Source: Neptuniibacter sp. 1_MG-2023
Lineage (GTDB): Bacteria > Pseudomonadota > Gammaproteobacteria > Pseudomonadales > Balneatricaceae
Length of the DNA stretch: 64,000 bases
Direction of reading: 5' to 3'
Assembly: GCF_030547185.1 (NCBI RefSeq)
Contig: NZ_JAUOQR010000002.1
Span: forward strand, 310,001 to 374,000
Part shown: positions 1-9,138 of the stretch, piece after piece
Layout: the number at the start of each line of letters is the position of its first letter
Numbering within the stretch: position 1 is the first letter of the stretch
The notes under the pieces: model-generated
Seen by the model: only the letters and a program-made list of their open reading frames with translations
Told to the model about the DNA's origin: nothing
The model's database searches: none
Program-made: the position numbers and the translations under genes

Positions 1-92
1 ACAACGTATTTAAAAGTAGTGACCATGAAGTGCATGCGGATCATTTAGAGGTGTTCCCTTCCCATGCGGATATTCGGAAATTGCTTAATTAG
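1..92 (+). CDS. C-terminal end of an unidentified protein (5' cut by window)
   Basis: An open frame runs in from the window edge and stops with TAG at 90-92. It encodes about 29 residues, rich in His, Asp and Glu and ending in HADIRKLLN. I do not recognise the family. It is followed 48 bases later by a strong Rho-independent terminator in the right orientation, which supports a real gene end. The reading frame is too short to prove coding by itself. Confidence 0.45.
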   Translation, partial: NVFKSSDHEVHADHLEVFPSHADIRKLLN

Positions 93-140
93 GTAGTTGT
101 TAGTAATTAAGCGATCGTAGATATCTTTGAAATGATAGTA

Positions 141-174
141 AAAAGCCGGATCTGTTATCTCATCCGGCTTTTTT
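141..174. terminator. Bidirectional Rho-independent terminator
   Basis: An 11-bp perfect stem (141-151 with 162-172), built around AGCCGGAT, has a 10-nt loop, an A-run on the left and a T-run on the right. It lies between the end of the unknown plus-strand gene and the end of cysK on the minus strand, so it can serve both. Confidence 0.85.
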
Positions 175-204
175 GTGTCTGCAAGTGTGCTATGGCCGTT
201 TTAT

Positions 205-1173
205 TTATTGAACCGATTCGTTATCGCTGAACATGCCTTCAAATAGGGCAGAAGATAGGTAACGTTCACCGGAGTCCGGTAAAATAACGACTATGTTTTT
301 ATTGGCGTGTTCTGGTTGTTCTGCCACACGCATAGCTGCACAAACCGCTGCGCCGCAAGAGATGCCTGCCATAATACCTTCTTTTTCCATTAACAGTTTA
401 GCGGTTGCAATTGCATCTTCATTGCTGACTTGTTCGACCTGATCAATCAATGCCAAATCTAGATTTTTAGGCACAAAGCCAGCGCCAATCCCTTGAATTT
501 TGTGGGGAGAGGGTTTTACGGTTTCGCCATTAAGTGTCTGCGAAATAACGGGTGAATCAACCGGTTCTACCGCAACAGAGGTGATTGCTTTACCTTGCTG
601 GTTTTTAATATAACGAGAGATACCGGTAATGGTTCCGCCGGTTCCTACACCTGCAACAACAACATCCACTGTACCATCGGTGTCGTTCCAGATTTCAGGA
701 CCTGTTGTTTTTTCGTGGATCTCTGGATTGGCTGGGTTCTCAAATTGTTGCAGCATGATATGAGTATCAGGGTTTTTATCTACAATCTCTTGTGCTTTAT
801 CAATAGCACCTTTCATGCCTTTTGCTGGTTCAGTTAAGACAATGTTGGCGCCGAGTGCCTTCATGATTTTACGGCGTTCAAGGCTCATGGAGGATGGCAT
901 CGTAAATATAATATCGTAACCACGGGAGGCTGCTACGAATGCCAGCGCGATACCGGTATTGCCGCTGGTGGGTTCAACCATAGTTATCCCTTGTTTAAGA
1001 ACGCCGCTTTTTTCTGCAGACCAGATCATGTTAGCGCCAATACGACATTTTACAGAACCTGCAGGGTTGCGGGACTCAATTTTACCGAAAATATTTAGCC
1101 CAGGAGCGAGGCGCTTAAGATGTACTAGCGGCGTATTACCAATGGTAAGGGAGTTATCTTCGTAAATTTTCAT
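205..1173 (-). CDS. cysK: Cysteine synthase A (O-acetylserine sulfhydrylase)
   Basis: PLP enzyme that makes L-cysteine from O-acetylserine and sulfide, the last step of sulfate assimilation. The 322 residues match the usual CysK length. Visible motifs are the Schiff-base lysine K42 in GSVKCRIG, the substrate loop TSGNTG, the phosphate-binding GTGGTITG and the C-terminal [11 protein letters not shown]. These fit CysK better than CysM, which usually has a shorter, divergent C-terminus. It is a single gene read away from the Sel1 gene and ends at a bidirectional terminator. The rest of the cys genes lie about 17-26 kb away. Control by CysB is likely from family knowledge, but I cannot point to a CysB site. 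Confidence 0.95.
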   Translation of the reverse strand: MKIYEDNSLTIGNTPLVHLKRLAPGLNIFGKIESRNPAGSVKCRIGANMIWSAEKSGVLKQGITMVEPTSGNTGIALAFVAASRGYDIIFTMPSSMSLERRKIMKALGANIVLTEPAKGMKGAIDKAQEIVDKNPDTHIMLQQFENPANPEIHEKTTGPEIWNDTDGTVDVVVAGVGTGGTITGISRYIKNQQGKAITSVAVEPVDSPVISQTLNGETVKPSPHKIQGIGAGFVPKNLDLALIDQVEQVSNEDAIATAKLLMEKEGIMAGISCGAAVCAAMRVAEQPEHANKNIVVILPDSGERYLSSALFEGMFSDNESVQ

Positions 1174-1378
1174 TTTGCTACCCTAGAATCCTTTTGATGG
1201 CCTATATATCTAAAATGAATATAAGCGCTGATTTTTATGTTTGATTGATAATATAAGTTTTAGCGTAGAAGCATATATTGTATCAAGTGGTTTTTAGATG
1301 AAGTTTTTCTCCATAAGATTACCGGTAGTTGATATTATGGCTTTTTAATTGCTGTGATAGTTGTAGTAGGAGAAGGTT

Positions 1379-1849
1379 ATGCGCTTTATTTCGAGGCTGT
1401 TAGCGCCGCTTGTTTTTGTGGTCGCTTATGCTTTATTTCGTTCGTCTATACAGCAAAAATCCCTTAAAAAACACAACTTCGTTATGAAACTGTTTCGCTT
1501 CTGCGCTGATAATGGTCATAAAAAAGCATTGAGCGTTTATGGGCATCTTTTGCACTTTAAAGGGGATGGTATACAAAACCGGATTCAGGGTGGCATATAT
1601 TTGCAACAAGCTGCGGAAAAGGGTGATGAAAAAGCGCAGTATCAGATGGGGCGTATCTTTGAGAATGGATATGAACATTATTTTCAGCCGGATGCTGAAA
1701 AGTCGCTAAGTTTCTACACTAAAGCGGCGGAGCAGGGACACCAATTAGCTATAAAACGTTTAGTCGATACTTATGCTCAAGGAGAGCTAGAGCAGGTAGC
1801 TGATCCCCTTAAAGCCGATTATTGGCGAGCGAAGCAGTCGCTGTTATAA
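1379..1849 (+). CDS. Sel1-like repeat protein, membrane anchored
   Basis: A 156-residue protein with one N-terminal hydrophobic segment (about residues 5-20) followed by Sel1-type alpha/alpha repeats. Repeat signatures are GGIYLQQAAEKGDEKAQYQM and the next unit with FYTKAAEQGHQLAI. Sel1 repeats act as protein-binding scaffolds; the partner is not evident. A good ribosome binding site (AGGAGAAGG, 1368-1376) lies just before the ATG. The gene stands alone, divergent from cysK and convergent with tapT. No enzymatic motif is seen. Confidence 0.8.
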   Translation: MRFISRLLAPLVFVVAYALFRSSIQQKSLKKHNFVMKLFRFCADNGHKKALSVYGHLLHFKGDGIQNRIQGGIYLQQAAEKGDEKAQYQMGRIFENGYEHYFQPDAEKSLSFYTKAAEQGHQLAIKRLVDTYAQGELEQVADPLKADYWRAKQSLL

Positions 1850-1864
1850 AAGGCGGTTTTACCC

Positions 1865-2452
1865 TTAATGACGCTTTGATTGTTTATAGTGCGTGATAAA
1901 TGCATCGAAGGCTTGGGTCAGCTGTGTGGCAGGGCTAAGTTCATCGCACAGCTTTAGCAGTTCGATGATAGTTTCTGCTGTACATAAATGATCCGTATCG
2001 GGATTTCGCCTTAGGTCATATCTACTGGGTGTTTTTGGATCAAAGGCTAGAAGAGGTAATTGATCTAACCAAGGGCTTTTTCGGACAATTTTTCGGACCT
2101 CCTTCCATGTGCCATCGGGCACAATAATTAGGGTTTCACGCCCAGTATTCAATTTTATTTCCTGTTGCCGAACTTTAAGTTCTTCCCTGTCGGCGGGAAA
2201 GAGTAGCCAAGCATCAGTGTTTTTATCTTCGATCTGTTGGATTAGCTCGAGTGGTGGTTCATTTCGTTTCCACAGATAAGCTTGGGTGTTTTGAATGGTA
2301 TTTAAGATGATCTTGCTAGTGGTAGTGGGTCTTGAGGATTCGTTCTCGTGGAGAAGGAGCACAAGCTTTACGCGACTGGTTGTAGGGTTGCTCTGGCTGC
2401 AACAGCACCAGTTTGAGATAAGGCCGCAGCCAGAGCAGTAATGAGTCAGCAA
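1865..2452 (-). CDS. tapT: tRNA-uridine aminocarboxypropyltransferase (DTW domain)
   Basis: DTW-domain protein of the TapT (YfiP) family, which transfers the 3-amino-3-carboxypropyl group of SAM to uridine 47 of tRNA (acp3U). The 195 residues contain the family motif PDGTWKEVRKI, the later SRYDLRRNP and the LCTAETI motif. The N-terminus has closely spaced cysteines (C6, C9, C16, C17, C18) typical of its zinc-binding part. The start is TTG at 2452 because no ATG lies nearby. It begins just 3 bases after the stop of the upstream DUF4139 gene, so translation is probably coupled. The family is clear; the exact tRNA target is inferred from E. coli. Confidence 0.85.
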   Translation of the reverse strand: MLTHYCSGCGLISNWCCCSQSNPTTSRVKLVLLLHENESSRPTTTSKIILNTIQNTQAYLWKRNEPPLELIQQIEDKNTDAWLLFPADREELKVRQQEIKLNTGRETLIIVPDGTWKEVRKIVRKSPWLDQLPLLAFDPKTPSRYDLRRNPDTDHLCTAETIIELLKLCDELSPATQLTQAFDAFITHYKQSKRH

Positions 2453-2455
2453 GGC

Positions 2456-3871
2456 TTATCGTTTCTCCATCTTAACGTGGAAGCGAAGAACCTTTTCTCC
2501 TTTTGCAGGGACTTTTATTTTCCATTGGGCACTGCCGCCAAGTACTTTTTCGAACTCGATGTTGCTGCTTTCCATCTCCCAAACGAGAGGGAAGTTTGCC
2601 GTCATAACTAAATCCGCAGGGGTGGAGCGGCTGTTAGTAATGCGAAGTTCTTGTCCCACTTTAAAACCATTAAACACTGTGCTGAAGTGGATCTGTTTAC
2701 GGTGGATCGATAGGTCAAAGGCTTTGCCTTGAGTTACTTCGACTTCATCCCCTTCCCCTGTATGGTTGATACTGCTGCCGCCCATAAACTGAAGTTGGCC
2801 TTTGCTATCAGGGCTGAAGGTTCTGATTTTTCCTGCCGGTAGCGGCATACCTAAGTGAGATTTTTGATCATTCAAAAATTTGAGGGTTAAGTTCGGTTTA
2901 ACGCGATGCTGGTTACGTTCCAGTGTTGGATAAACCAAAAATTCATAATCATAACTACGGCTGACGGGCACTTTTTCTGCGGTGAGGAAGGATACCTGTT
3001 TCACTTGGCCATTTAATAGATCTACTTTGCGCGGCAAACTAAACAGATGGAAATCGCCAATGCTTTCTCCACTTAGTGATTTAGGTGCGGCGGCTCCGCG
3101 AGCCATTACCATATTAGAGAAATCTTCTTGCAGTGCGGTTGCATGGCGAGCGCCTGGATTATTTAAGTCTCCTGCCACTAAAGAGATCTGAGCGTCTTTA
3201 AAATCAGCACCAGTGTTGTTTGTTAGGCTGGCTAAACCATCAAGGGTGACTTGTGTGCCCGCTTCGTTAAGCGTCATAACGTAATCCATGTCCCAACTTA
3301 ATCCGCTCGTTAGGTAGCTTATACCTGTTAGTTGGGCTTTAGATGTGCCAGACGAACGGAAACTTACGCTTGGTTTAGCGAGCAGTTGGCTTGGCAGGTT
3401 TGGAAAAATAAAACGCCAGCCGTTATTTAGAGGGATGCTTTCAAAACTGTTATTACGTTTAATCAATGCGCGGCTTCCATCGATGCTCAGCAATTTCACT
3501 GAGCTGATAATCTCTTTTCCGGATACGGGGTTTAAGCGTGCAAGTTTTAGCTCTTTGCCAACAAAATGTTGCAGTAAATTCTGTTGGTTAAGCAGGTTGG
3601 TATTCAGGTTTTGCTCAAGTATTTTACCGGCATTGTCTATGCGTAAGCTTTCGACTTGTAGCTGTTTGCTTACATCTTCAAGGGTCACCGATTGTCCGGT
3701 TTTTAAAGGGGGTAATTCGCGAGTTTCACGGACTAAACCTAAATTTTGGTTGTATAAGGTTAGGTCGATAGATTCTCTCTGTTCAGAGCTTATCTGTAAT
3801 GTAGTGGCTTGCGCGGATAAAACGGTGAATCCCGCGAGGCAAAGAGCAAGACTGATTTTGTTAATTGGCAT
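2456..3871 (-). CDS. Secreted DUF4139 domain protein
   Basis: A 471-residue protein with a Sec signal peptide (MPINKISLALCLAGFTVLSAQA, cleavage near residue 22) and no later membrane helix. The middle and C-terminal parts match the DUF4139 family, with the typical ISYLTSGLSWDMDYV, SLTNNTGADF and the short SLVAGDLN. DUF4139 proteins are beta-rich and of unknown biochemical function. It is the first gene of a two-gene unit with tapT (3-bp gap), and its role with a tRNA modifier is not obvious. Start ATG at 3871; the signal peptide supports it. Confidence 0.8.
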   Translation of the reverse strand: MPINKISLALCLAGFTVLSAQATTLQISSEQRESIDLTLYNQNLGLVRETRELPPLKTGQSVTLEDVSKQLQVESLRIDNAGKILEQNLNTNLLNQQNLLQHFVGKELKLARLNPVSGKEIISSVKLLSIDGSRALIKRNNSFESIPLNNGWRFIFPNLPSQLLAKPSVSFRSSGTSKAQLTGISYLTSGLSWDMDYVMTLNEAGTQVTLDGLASLTNNTGADFKDAQISLVAGDLNNPGARHATALQEDFSNMVMARGAAAPKSLSGESIGDFHLFSLPRKVDLLNGQVKQVSFLTAEKVPVSRSYDYEFLVYPTLERNQHRVKPNLTLKFLNDQKSHLGMPLPAGKIRTFSPDSKGQLQFMGGSSINHTGEGDEVEVTQGKAFDLSIHRKQIHFSTVFNGFKVGQELRITNSRSTPADLVMTANFPLVWEMESSNIEFEKVLGGSAQWKIKVPAKGEKVLRFHVKMEKR

Positions 3872-3960
3872 ATGGAATATTCCCTGAGAACGAGTCCCTA
3901 ATCTATCAATGTTAGAATGAACCTAGGCTTTCTGGTTGTTGCTCTAAAGCGTTCCGTTCT

Positions 3961-5982
3961 TTATTCAAAGTCTAGTGCGACTCTAAAGCCCCAGCTGTTA
4001 CGTTTTGAGTCTACTGGATGTCGGTAGCGGCTGGCGGGTCGAATTAAACGATCAATCTCAAACCAAGAACCCCCTCGCATAACTCGGCTTTCACAAACTT
4101 TTTCCGTATAAGCTGAGCCATTTCTAGGTGTTGTTTTGTAGCTGTTGGTGTAACAGTCTGCCACCCATTCATCAACATTTCCTGTCATGTCGTGTAGACC
4201 CCAATGGTTAGCGGGGAAGCTGCCGACTGGGATAGGCTTAACGCCATCAAATTCACTACCGCATCCGGAGCAGACTGCCATGTTAGGTTTGAGTTCATCA
4301 CCCCACCAGTAAGTGCTCAGGGTTCCAGCTCGTGCCGCGTATTCCCACTCTGCTTCGGTTGGGAGGCGATAAGGGTGGCCTGTCTCGTGGCTAAGCCATT
4401 CGACATAGGCAGAGGCGTCCCGCCAAGTTACATTGATTACTGGCTGGTTGCCTCGGCCCCAGCCTTCATCGTCAGGTAGAGGGCGTTTAGTTGCTTTGGC
4501 GAAGGTATCGTATTCAGCAAAAGTCACTTCAAAACGTGATAAGGCAAAAGGTTTACGGATTTTAACAAGATGTACAGGTTTTTCGTTATCGTCTCCAATC
4601 CCTGCTTGATCACCCATACGAAATTCGCCGGAGGGCAGTAACACCATTTCAGGGCCGTAGGTTGTGTTGTCGATCTGATCTTTAAAAATCTGTTGGCCCG
4701 GTGTGTCAGGTTCTGCTGCTTTTAGCATTTTCTGGGCAGATAATAATTTTTGTTCAAGTAATGAGTTGTTTTGTAATGCGTCGTTTAGCTCTTGCTCGGC
4801 TCGGTTTTGTATCTCTTGTTGAGCTTGTAGAGAGTCGTACATTTGCTGTAAAGCTTCTTGTTGTTTGGCTATTTGTAAAGTTTGGAAGTCTTTTTCTTTA
4901 AAGTTGATTAACTCTGAAACAGCCCAGCCTGATAGATAACCAGCAATAAAAATACAGCAGCCGATCAGTGTATAAATTACAAGCTTGGGAGGTGCAGTTA
5001 ATAGCTTTATCGATCGTTTAGCTGTGCTTTTTAGCTTGTCTTTTATAGATGAGGGTGGGCTATTTTCGTCGTTTGTTTCACTTTCCATTGCTGCGTTAGG
5101 TTGTTCCTTTGCTGACTTATCGTTGCTTTCTTCTTCAGTCTTGGGTGGGAAGATAGCCTTCATTAACTCTGTGCAGCTAGCGAAACGTTCCTCGGTATCA
5201 GTGGAAAATGCTTTTTGGAGTTCTTCCCATTGTTCATCGTCTAAATCTGTTGGTTGTTCTAACTGCTTCCGTACCCGATCTGCTTCCGACTCATTGACAT
5301 CAAAGGGGGGCTTGCCGGTAAAGACTTCGTAAATGATAGCGGCAAAAGCATATACATCAGTTTTGCGTGTCAGTTTGCCCGGATGGAAGGCTTCAGGAGA
5401 TTGGTATGCTTTGTAGCTGGGAGGTGCTGGTAGTAGATCTGCAATTGATTCTAGTGCTTCTCTTAAGGCAGATAAGGTCAGTTTAACCCCGCCTTTACGA
5501 TTTATATAAATAGCATCAGGCGATAAACATGCGTGTGGGCTTCGTAGTTTTTGGAAGTTCATATCGACAGCGTAAGCGACCTGTCGGAGTAGACCTAGCC
5601 GTTGAGCTAGTTGAAGCTGCTGTCCCGCTTTAATGAATCCGCTAAGTGTTAGGCCATCCAGTTTTTCATAGGATAGGAGTAGTAGTCCGCCTTTGTGAGG
5701 GAAAAACCCATAGCATTCTGCGATATGTTTATTTTGCAGTTGTTTGCTTAGAGCTGCATGCTTTTTAATCCCTTCGGCAAAACTGGTTTGTTTTAGGAGG
5801 GTGGGGTTGATAATCAAGAGGGTAACAAGCGGATTACCGGCAACATCAATATCCTTGGCCTGCCATAGTTGGCCAACGAGGTGTGTTGAGCTATTACCTA
5901 TCAGTTGAAAGCGGTGATGCTCAGGCCCCAGTATAGTGCCTTCCTGTAACGACTGATAAATTGAATCTGCAGTATCACTCAT
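3961..5982 (-). CDS. Pseudokinase - membrane helix - FGE/SUMF1-like protein
   Basis: A 673-residue, three-part protein. Residues about 25-275 have a eukaryotic-type Ser/Thr kinase fold, with the YQSPEA motif (193-198), DVYAFA and the C-lobe. The HRD motif reads HAC (150-152), the DFG site reads LSA (170-172) and the beta-3 lysine is not seen, so it is probably catalytically dead. A charged linker leads to one membrane helix (about 334-357) and a Gln/Leu/Glu-rich coiled coil (365-425). Residues 440-672 are a formylglycine-generating-enzyme-like domain with RLPTEAEWEYAARAG, MTGNVDEWVADC and RVMRGGSW. The two copper-binding cysteines of true FGE, which follow the RGGS motif, are absent. The topology puts the FGE-like part in the periplasm. 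It appears monocistronic; function unknown. Confidence 0.85.
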   Translation of the reverse strand: MSDTADSIYQSLQEGTILGPEHHRFQLIGNSSTHLVGQLWQAKDIDVAGNPLVTLLIINPTLLKQTSFAEGIKKHAALSKQLQNKHIAECYGFFPHKGGLLLLSYEKLDGLTLSGFIKAGQQLQLAQRLGLLRQVAYAVDMNFQKLRSPHACLSPDAIYINRKGGVKLTLSALREALESIADLLPAPPSYKAYQSPEAFHPGKLTRKTDVYAFAAIIYEVFTGKPPFDVNESEADRVRKQLEQPTDLDDEQWEELQKAFSTDTEERFASCTELMKAIFPPKTEEESNDKSAKEQPNAAMESETNDENSPPSSIKDKLKSTAKRSIKLLTAPPKLVIYTLIGCCIFIAGYLSGWAVSELINFKEKDFQTLQIAKQQEALQQMYDSLQAQQEIQNRAEQELNDALQNNSLLEQKLLSAQKMLKAAEPDTPGQQIFKDQIDNTTYGPEMVLLPSGEFRMGDQAGIGDDNEKPVHLVKIRKPFALSRFEVTFAEYDTFAKATKRPLPDDEGWGRGNQPVINVTWRDASAYVEWLSHETGHPYRLPTEAEWEYAARAGTLSTYWWGDELKPNMAVCSGCGSEFDGVKPIPVGSFPANHWGLHDMTGNVDEWVADCYTNSYKTTPRNGSAYTEKVCESRVMRGGSWFEIDRLIRPASRYRHPVDSKRNSWGFRVALDFE

Positions 5983-6113
5983 GGAAAATTAAAACCTATC
6001 CTTAGTTTTCATACGCTTATCATCGATAAGAGTGTAGCAATAAGTCAGTAGCTAATAGTCTGGTGCTGAGTTGGATAAGAGGTTTATTAGCTAACCAATG
6101 AATTATAAAAGAG

Positions 6114-6147
6114 TAAGCCCATAGTTCAATAATGGGCTTATTTCTTT
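6114..6147. terminator. Terminator downstream of kdsA
   Basis: An 8-bp stem (TAAGCCCA at 6114-6121 with TGGGCTTA at 6133-6140) lies 36 bases after the end of kdsA on the minus strand. Both flanks are T-rich when read outward. Confidence 0.6.
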
Positions 6148-6182
6148 GTCATATATAGGACTTATAGCAAGGTCAGGCGCTT

Positions 6183-7067
<885 letters not shown>

Positions 7068-7106
7068 TTATAACCCTATCTATAATGACAACAACTGATC
7101 TAGTTG

Positions 7107-7532
7107 TTATGAGTCGACTGGATCTTCTACGCAGGGGAAAAGATGCGCATATTTCCCTATCCACTCCAAAGCTGCATCTTGATTGGAGATTGTGCGCCCC
7201 TCAACCTTGAGTACATGGTTGCGATAGCGTTGTATGTAGCATAGTTGTTCAAGCATGCGAATTCTATTTAGAGCATCAGAACCATTAAATGTGATGCCTA
7301 GTTCGTAGCCATTAGGTGTGTTTTCACAGCTATCAATTGTTCCACTTACTTCCAGTTGTGATGCAATGCTGGGTATTTTTATGGCGATAGCTTCACCTGA
7401 GTGGAAAGGTTTTTCTGAGTGGCAAACTAATTGGAGTTGAGATGTATCAGATATAGCCTGATGTGACTCTTGTAAATCAAGTTCTATAGGAAACTCATCT
7501 GGATGGCGGATAAACATTTTTTGCTCGCCCAT
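7107..7532 (-). CDS. PilZ-like domain protein
   Basis: About 141 residues from ATG 7532 (MGEQKMFIRHPDEFPIEL), which has an AAGG ribosome site. A TTG 15 codons upstream is also possible. The N-terminal half resembles a PilZ beta-barrel: RHPDEFPIEL, then the strand pattern ending in NGYELGITF. The usual c-di-GMP signature (RxxxR with DxSxxG) is only partly seen: the DxSxxG position reads CHSEKPF. Binding of c-di-GMP is therefore uncertain. The C-terminal 50 residues (RIRMLEQLCYIQRYRNHV) are helical. The gene is monocistronic. Confidence 0.65.
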   Translation of the reverse strand: MGEQKMFIRHPDEFPIELDLQESHQAISDTSQLQLVCHSEKPFHSGEAIAIKIPSIASQLEVSGTIDSCENTPNGYELGITFNGSDALNRIRMLEQLCYIQRYRNHVLKVEGRTISNQDAALEWIGKYAHLFPCVEDPVDS

Positions 7533-7763
7533 GACAAACACCTTGATCAACACTGTCTGCGTAGTTGTTGATAGCAACCCTACACGATTAATGAACCTGC
7601 GGTTTCTTTAAGGTTTAGACCGAAAACAATGTAATCGTTCAAAAACCTAGCAGGACTTCTTCATGTGTTCCACTTATAGTATCGACCATAATGGAGGAGT
7701 TTTAATAGTAAATTCTTTTTTTATAAGAGATTTATGGTTTTAAGTTGAATTGGAGAGCGGGCA

Positions 7764-8279
7764 ATGAGCGATGTTGAGTCTGACAAGTTAATGTTGCTGG
7801 AGACTAATTGTAGAAATTTACAGCAAGCAAATAGTACCTTATTACTCTCAACTTTGGGGGAGGATTTTCCAGAGATTAGCTATGCGCCTTTTGTGCGTGA
7901 TGAGGAGGGGAGTTTTTATATTTTCATAAGTGAGCTGGCAGCCCATACACAAAACCTATTACGTAACCCTTTAGCCTCTGTGATGTTTATTGCGGATGAG
8001 GAAGGAAGCCGGAACTTATTTGCTCGCGAACGTCTGACGTTTAAATGTGAAGCCCATGAAATGCTCTCGAGTGAGAGTCATTATCCATTGCTGCTCGATA
8101 AGTTAGAAAAAAAGTTTGGTAATGTCGTTGGTATGTTAAGAAGTTTGCCTGATTTTCACCTTTTTTGTCTCCGGCCTATTGAGGGGCGGTATGTGGTTGG
8201 CTTTGGTAGTGCTTACGTGGTTAAGCCGAAGACAGGTGAGCTGGAACATATATCAGAAGCTGTGTTGAATAAACCTTAG
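7764..8279 (+). CDS. HugZ/HutZ-type pyridoxamine-phosphate-oxidase-fold protein
   Basis: A 171-residue split-barrel protein. It has the features of the HugZ/HutZ group: the early LLLSTLGEDFPEISYAPF strand, a DEEGSFYIFISELAAHT segment, and the C-terminal LRPIEGRYVVGFGSAYVV typical of heme-utilisation members. HutZ and HugZ bind heme and take part in iron release. Here no heme uptake genes are adjacent, so the role is inferred from the family only. The His near the C-terminus (LEHIS) could correspond to the heme ligand. A ribosome site, GGAGAG, lies at 7750-7755. It is a single gene. Confidence 0.7.
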   Translation: MSDVESDKLMLLETNCRNLQQANSTLLLSTLGEDFPEISYAPFVRDEEGSFYIFISELAAHTQNLLRNPLASVMFIADEEGSRNLFARERLTFKCEAHEMLSSESHYPLLLDKLEKKFGNVVGMLRSLPDFHLFCLRPIEGRYVVGFGSAYVVKPKTGELEHISEAVLNKP

Positions 8280-8339
8280 CTGCCAGTGTCGCAAGGGGTT
8301 CTTGGTTCTTTCTGCTATCACTCTATTGATAGCGACGCT

Positions 8340-8549
8340 TTAGAAAGAGCCACCCTCCATCAACTCTACAATAATTGTTTTAACTAAGAAGGCTGCTAAG
8401 CCTAAACCAAGCGCAAAAAATAAGATGATGGTGCCAAACTTACCTGCTTTCGATTTTTTTGCTAAGTCGTAGATAATAAAAAAGATAAAGCCTGCAAAGA
8501 CAACTAGACCTATATTCAGTGCAATATTTTCAATTTCTGCCAAGCGCAT
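8340..8549 (-). CDS. Small DUF2788 membrane protein
   Basis: A 69-residue protein with two membrane helices (about 11-29 and 39-61), joined by the conserved cytoplasmic YDLAKKSKAGKFGT. This arrangement and length match the DUF2788 family of gamma- and betaproteobacteria, of unknown function. The start at 8549 has an AGGT ribosome site. No operon partner is seen; it is convergent with the HugZ-like gene. Confidence 0.8.
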   Translation of the reverse strand: MRLAEIENIALNIGLVVFAGFIFFIIYDLAKKSKAGKFGTIILFFALGLGLAAFLVKTIIVELMEGGSF

Positions 8550-8931
8550 ATAACTACCTCATTGCTTAAGCTAAAAAGTGGGCCCAAATTATATAATAAA
8601 GATAGTGTGAAGGGTACTTGGGTTGACTTCGGTAGCTAAATAGGATCAGTGCTATAAACCTGAATTAGTTGTTTGATCAAGGTTTAAATATGGTGATTGC
8701 TCTGATAAATTACACTAAAAATAGTGCATAAAGATCCAGCAAAAAGTTTGGGGAAATACATTATTTTTTGCTTGCTTTTGGCACGTATTTTGATGCTGCT
8801 TTTTTGATTAATTTTTTTTTAAAAAATGTCATCTAGGTGGTTATGTAATGGATTCGCTGTAAGCCCCGTTATATGGATGTTTTAGCATTTATTTGATGGT
8901 TCCTACACCCTCCAAAGCCCAAAATCAAGTA

Positions 8932-8959
8932 TTGCAATAAACACTGGGATCACTATATT
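8932..8959 (+). promoter_or_regulatory. Probable sigma-70 promoter of nrdAB-yfaE
   Basis: TTGCAA (8932-8937) and TATATT (8954-8959) are separated by 16 bases. The -10 element lies inside the first NrdR box, so NrdR binding would block polymerase. The 5' leader would be about 170 bases. Confidence 0.6.
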
Positions 8960-8965
8960 TAGTGT
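8950..8965 (+). promoter_or_regulatory. NrdR box 1
   Basis: TCACTATATTTAGTGT matches the NrdR consensus acaCwAtATaTwGtgt at 14 of 16 positions, including the dyad core. It overlaps the -10 element of the nrdA promoter. Confidence 0.85.
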
Positions 8966-8980
8966 CTTGAGCCATTGTCG

Positions 8981-8996
8981 CTACTACATGTTGTGT
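8981..8996 (+). promoter_or_regulatory. NrdR box 2
   Basis: CTACTACATGTTGTGT matches the NrdR consensus at about 12 of 16 positions. It starts exactly 31 bases after box 1, the three-helical-turn spacing expected for cooperative NrdR binding. Confidence 0.8.
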
Positions 8997-9138
8997 CTGG
9001 CTGGATAAATAGAGTAGAAAAGCTGAGAGCTGCACTATTATAGGCTCCGCTTTTTAAAGGGATGATTTTTTGCCCCATTATGAAGCGTAATACAGCGTAC
9101 TAACTAACAATTATAAAGTCTTCAAATTGGAAGGTCGC

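Larger units (their letters stand above)
8550..9138. other. Intergenic region upstream of nrdA
   Basis: This 589-base non-coding stretch separates the DUF2788 gene from nrdA. Its right part holds the nrdA promoter and two NrdR boxes (listed separately). The left part (about 8640-8900) is AT-rich with T- and A-runs and no credible reading frame. I see no DnaA-box cluster here, unlike the E. coli nrdA promoter. Confidence 0.7.

Noticed and set aside
3345-3887. A 180-codon plus-strand open frame opposite the DUF4139 gene
   Set aside because: It lies antisense to a well-supported secreted protein with a signal peptide, has no recognisable domain, and its composition is that of a reverse-frame shadow.
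9127-9138. TTG at 9127 as the start of nrdA
   Set aside because: The ribosome site GGAAGG lies after this codon and the family begins at the ATG at 9139.
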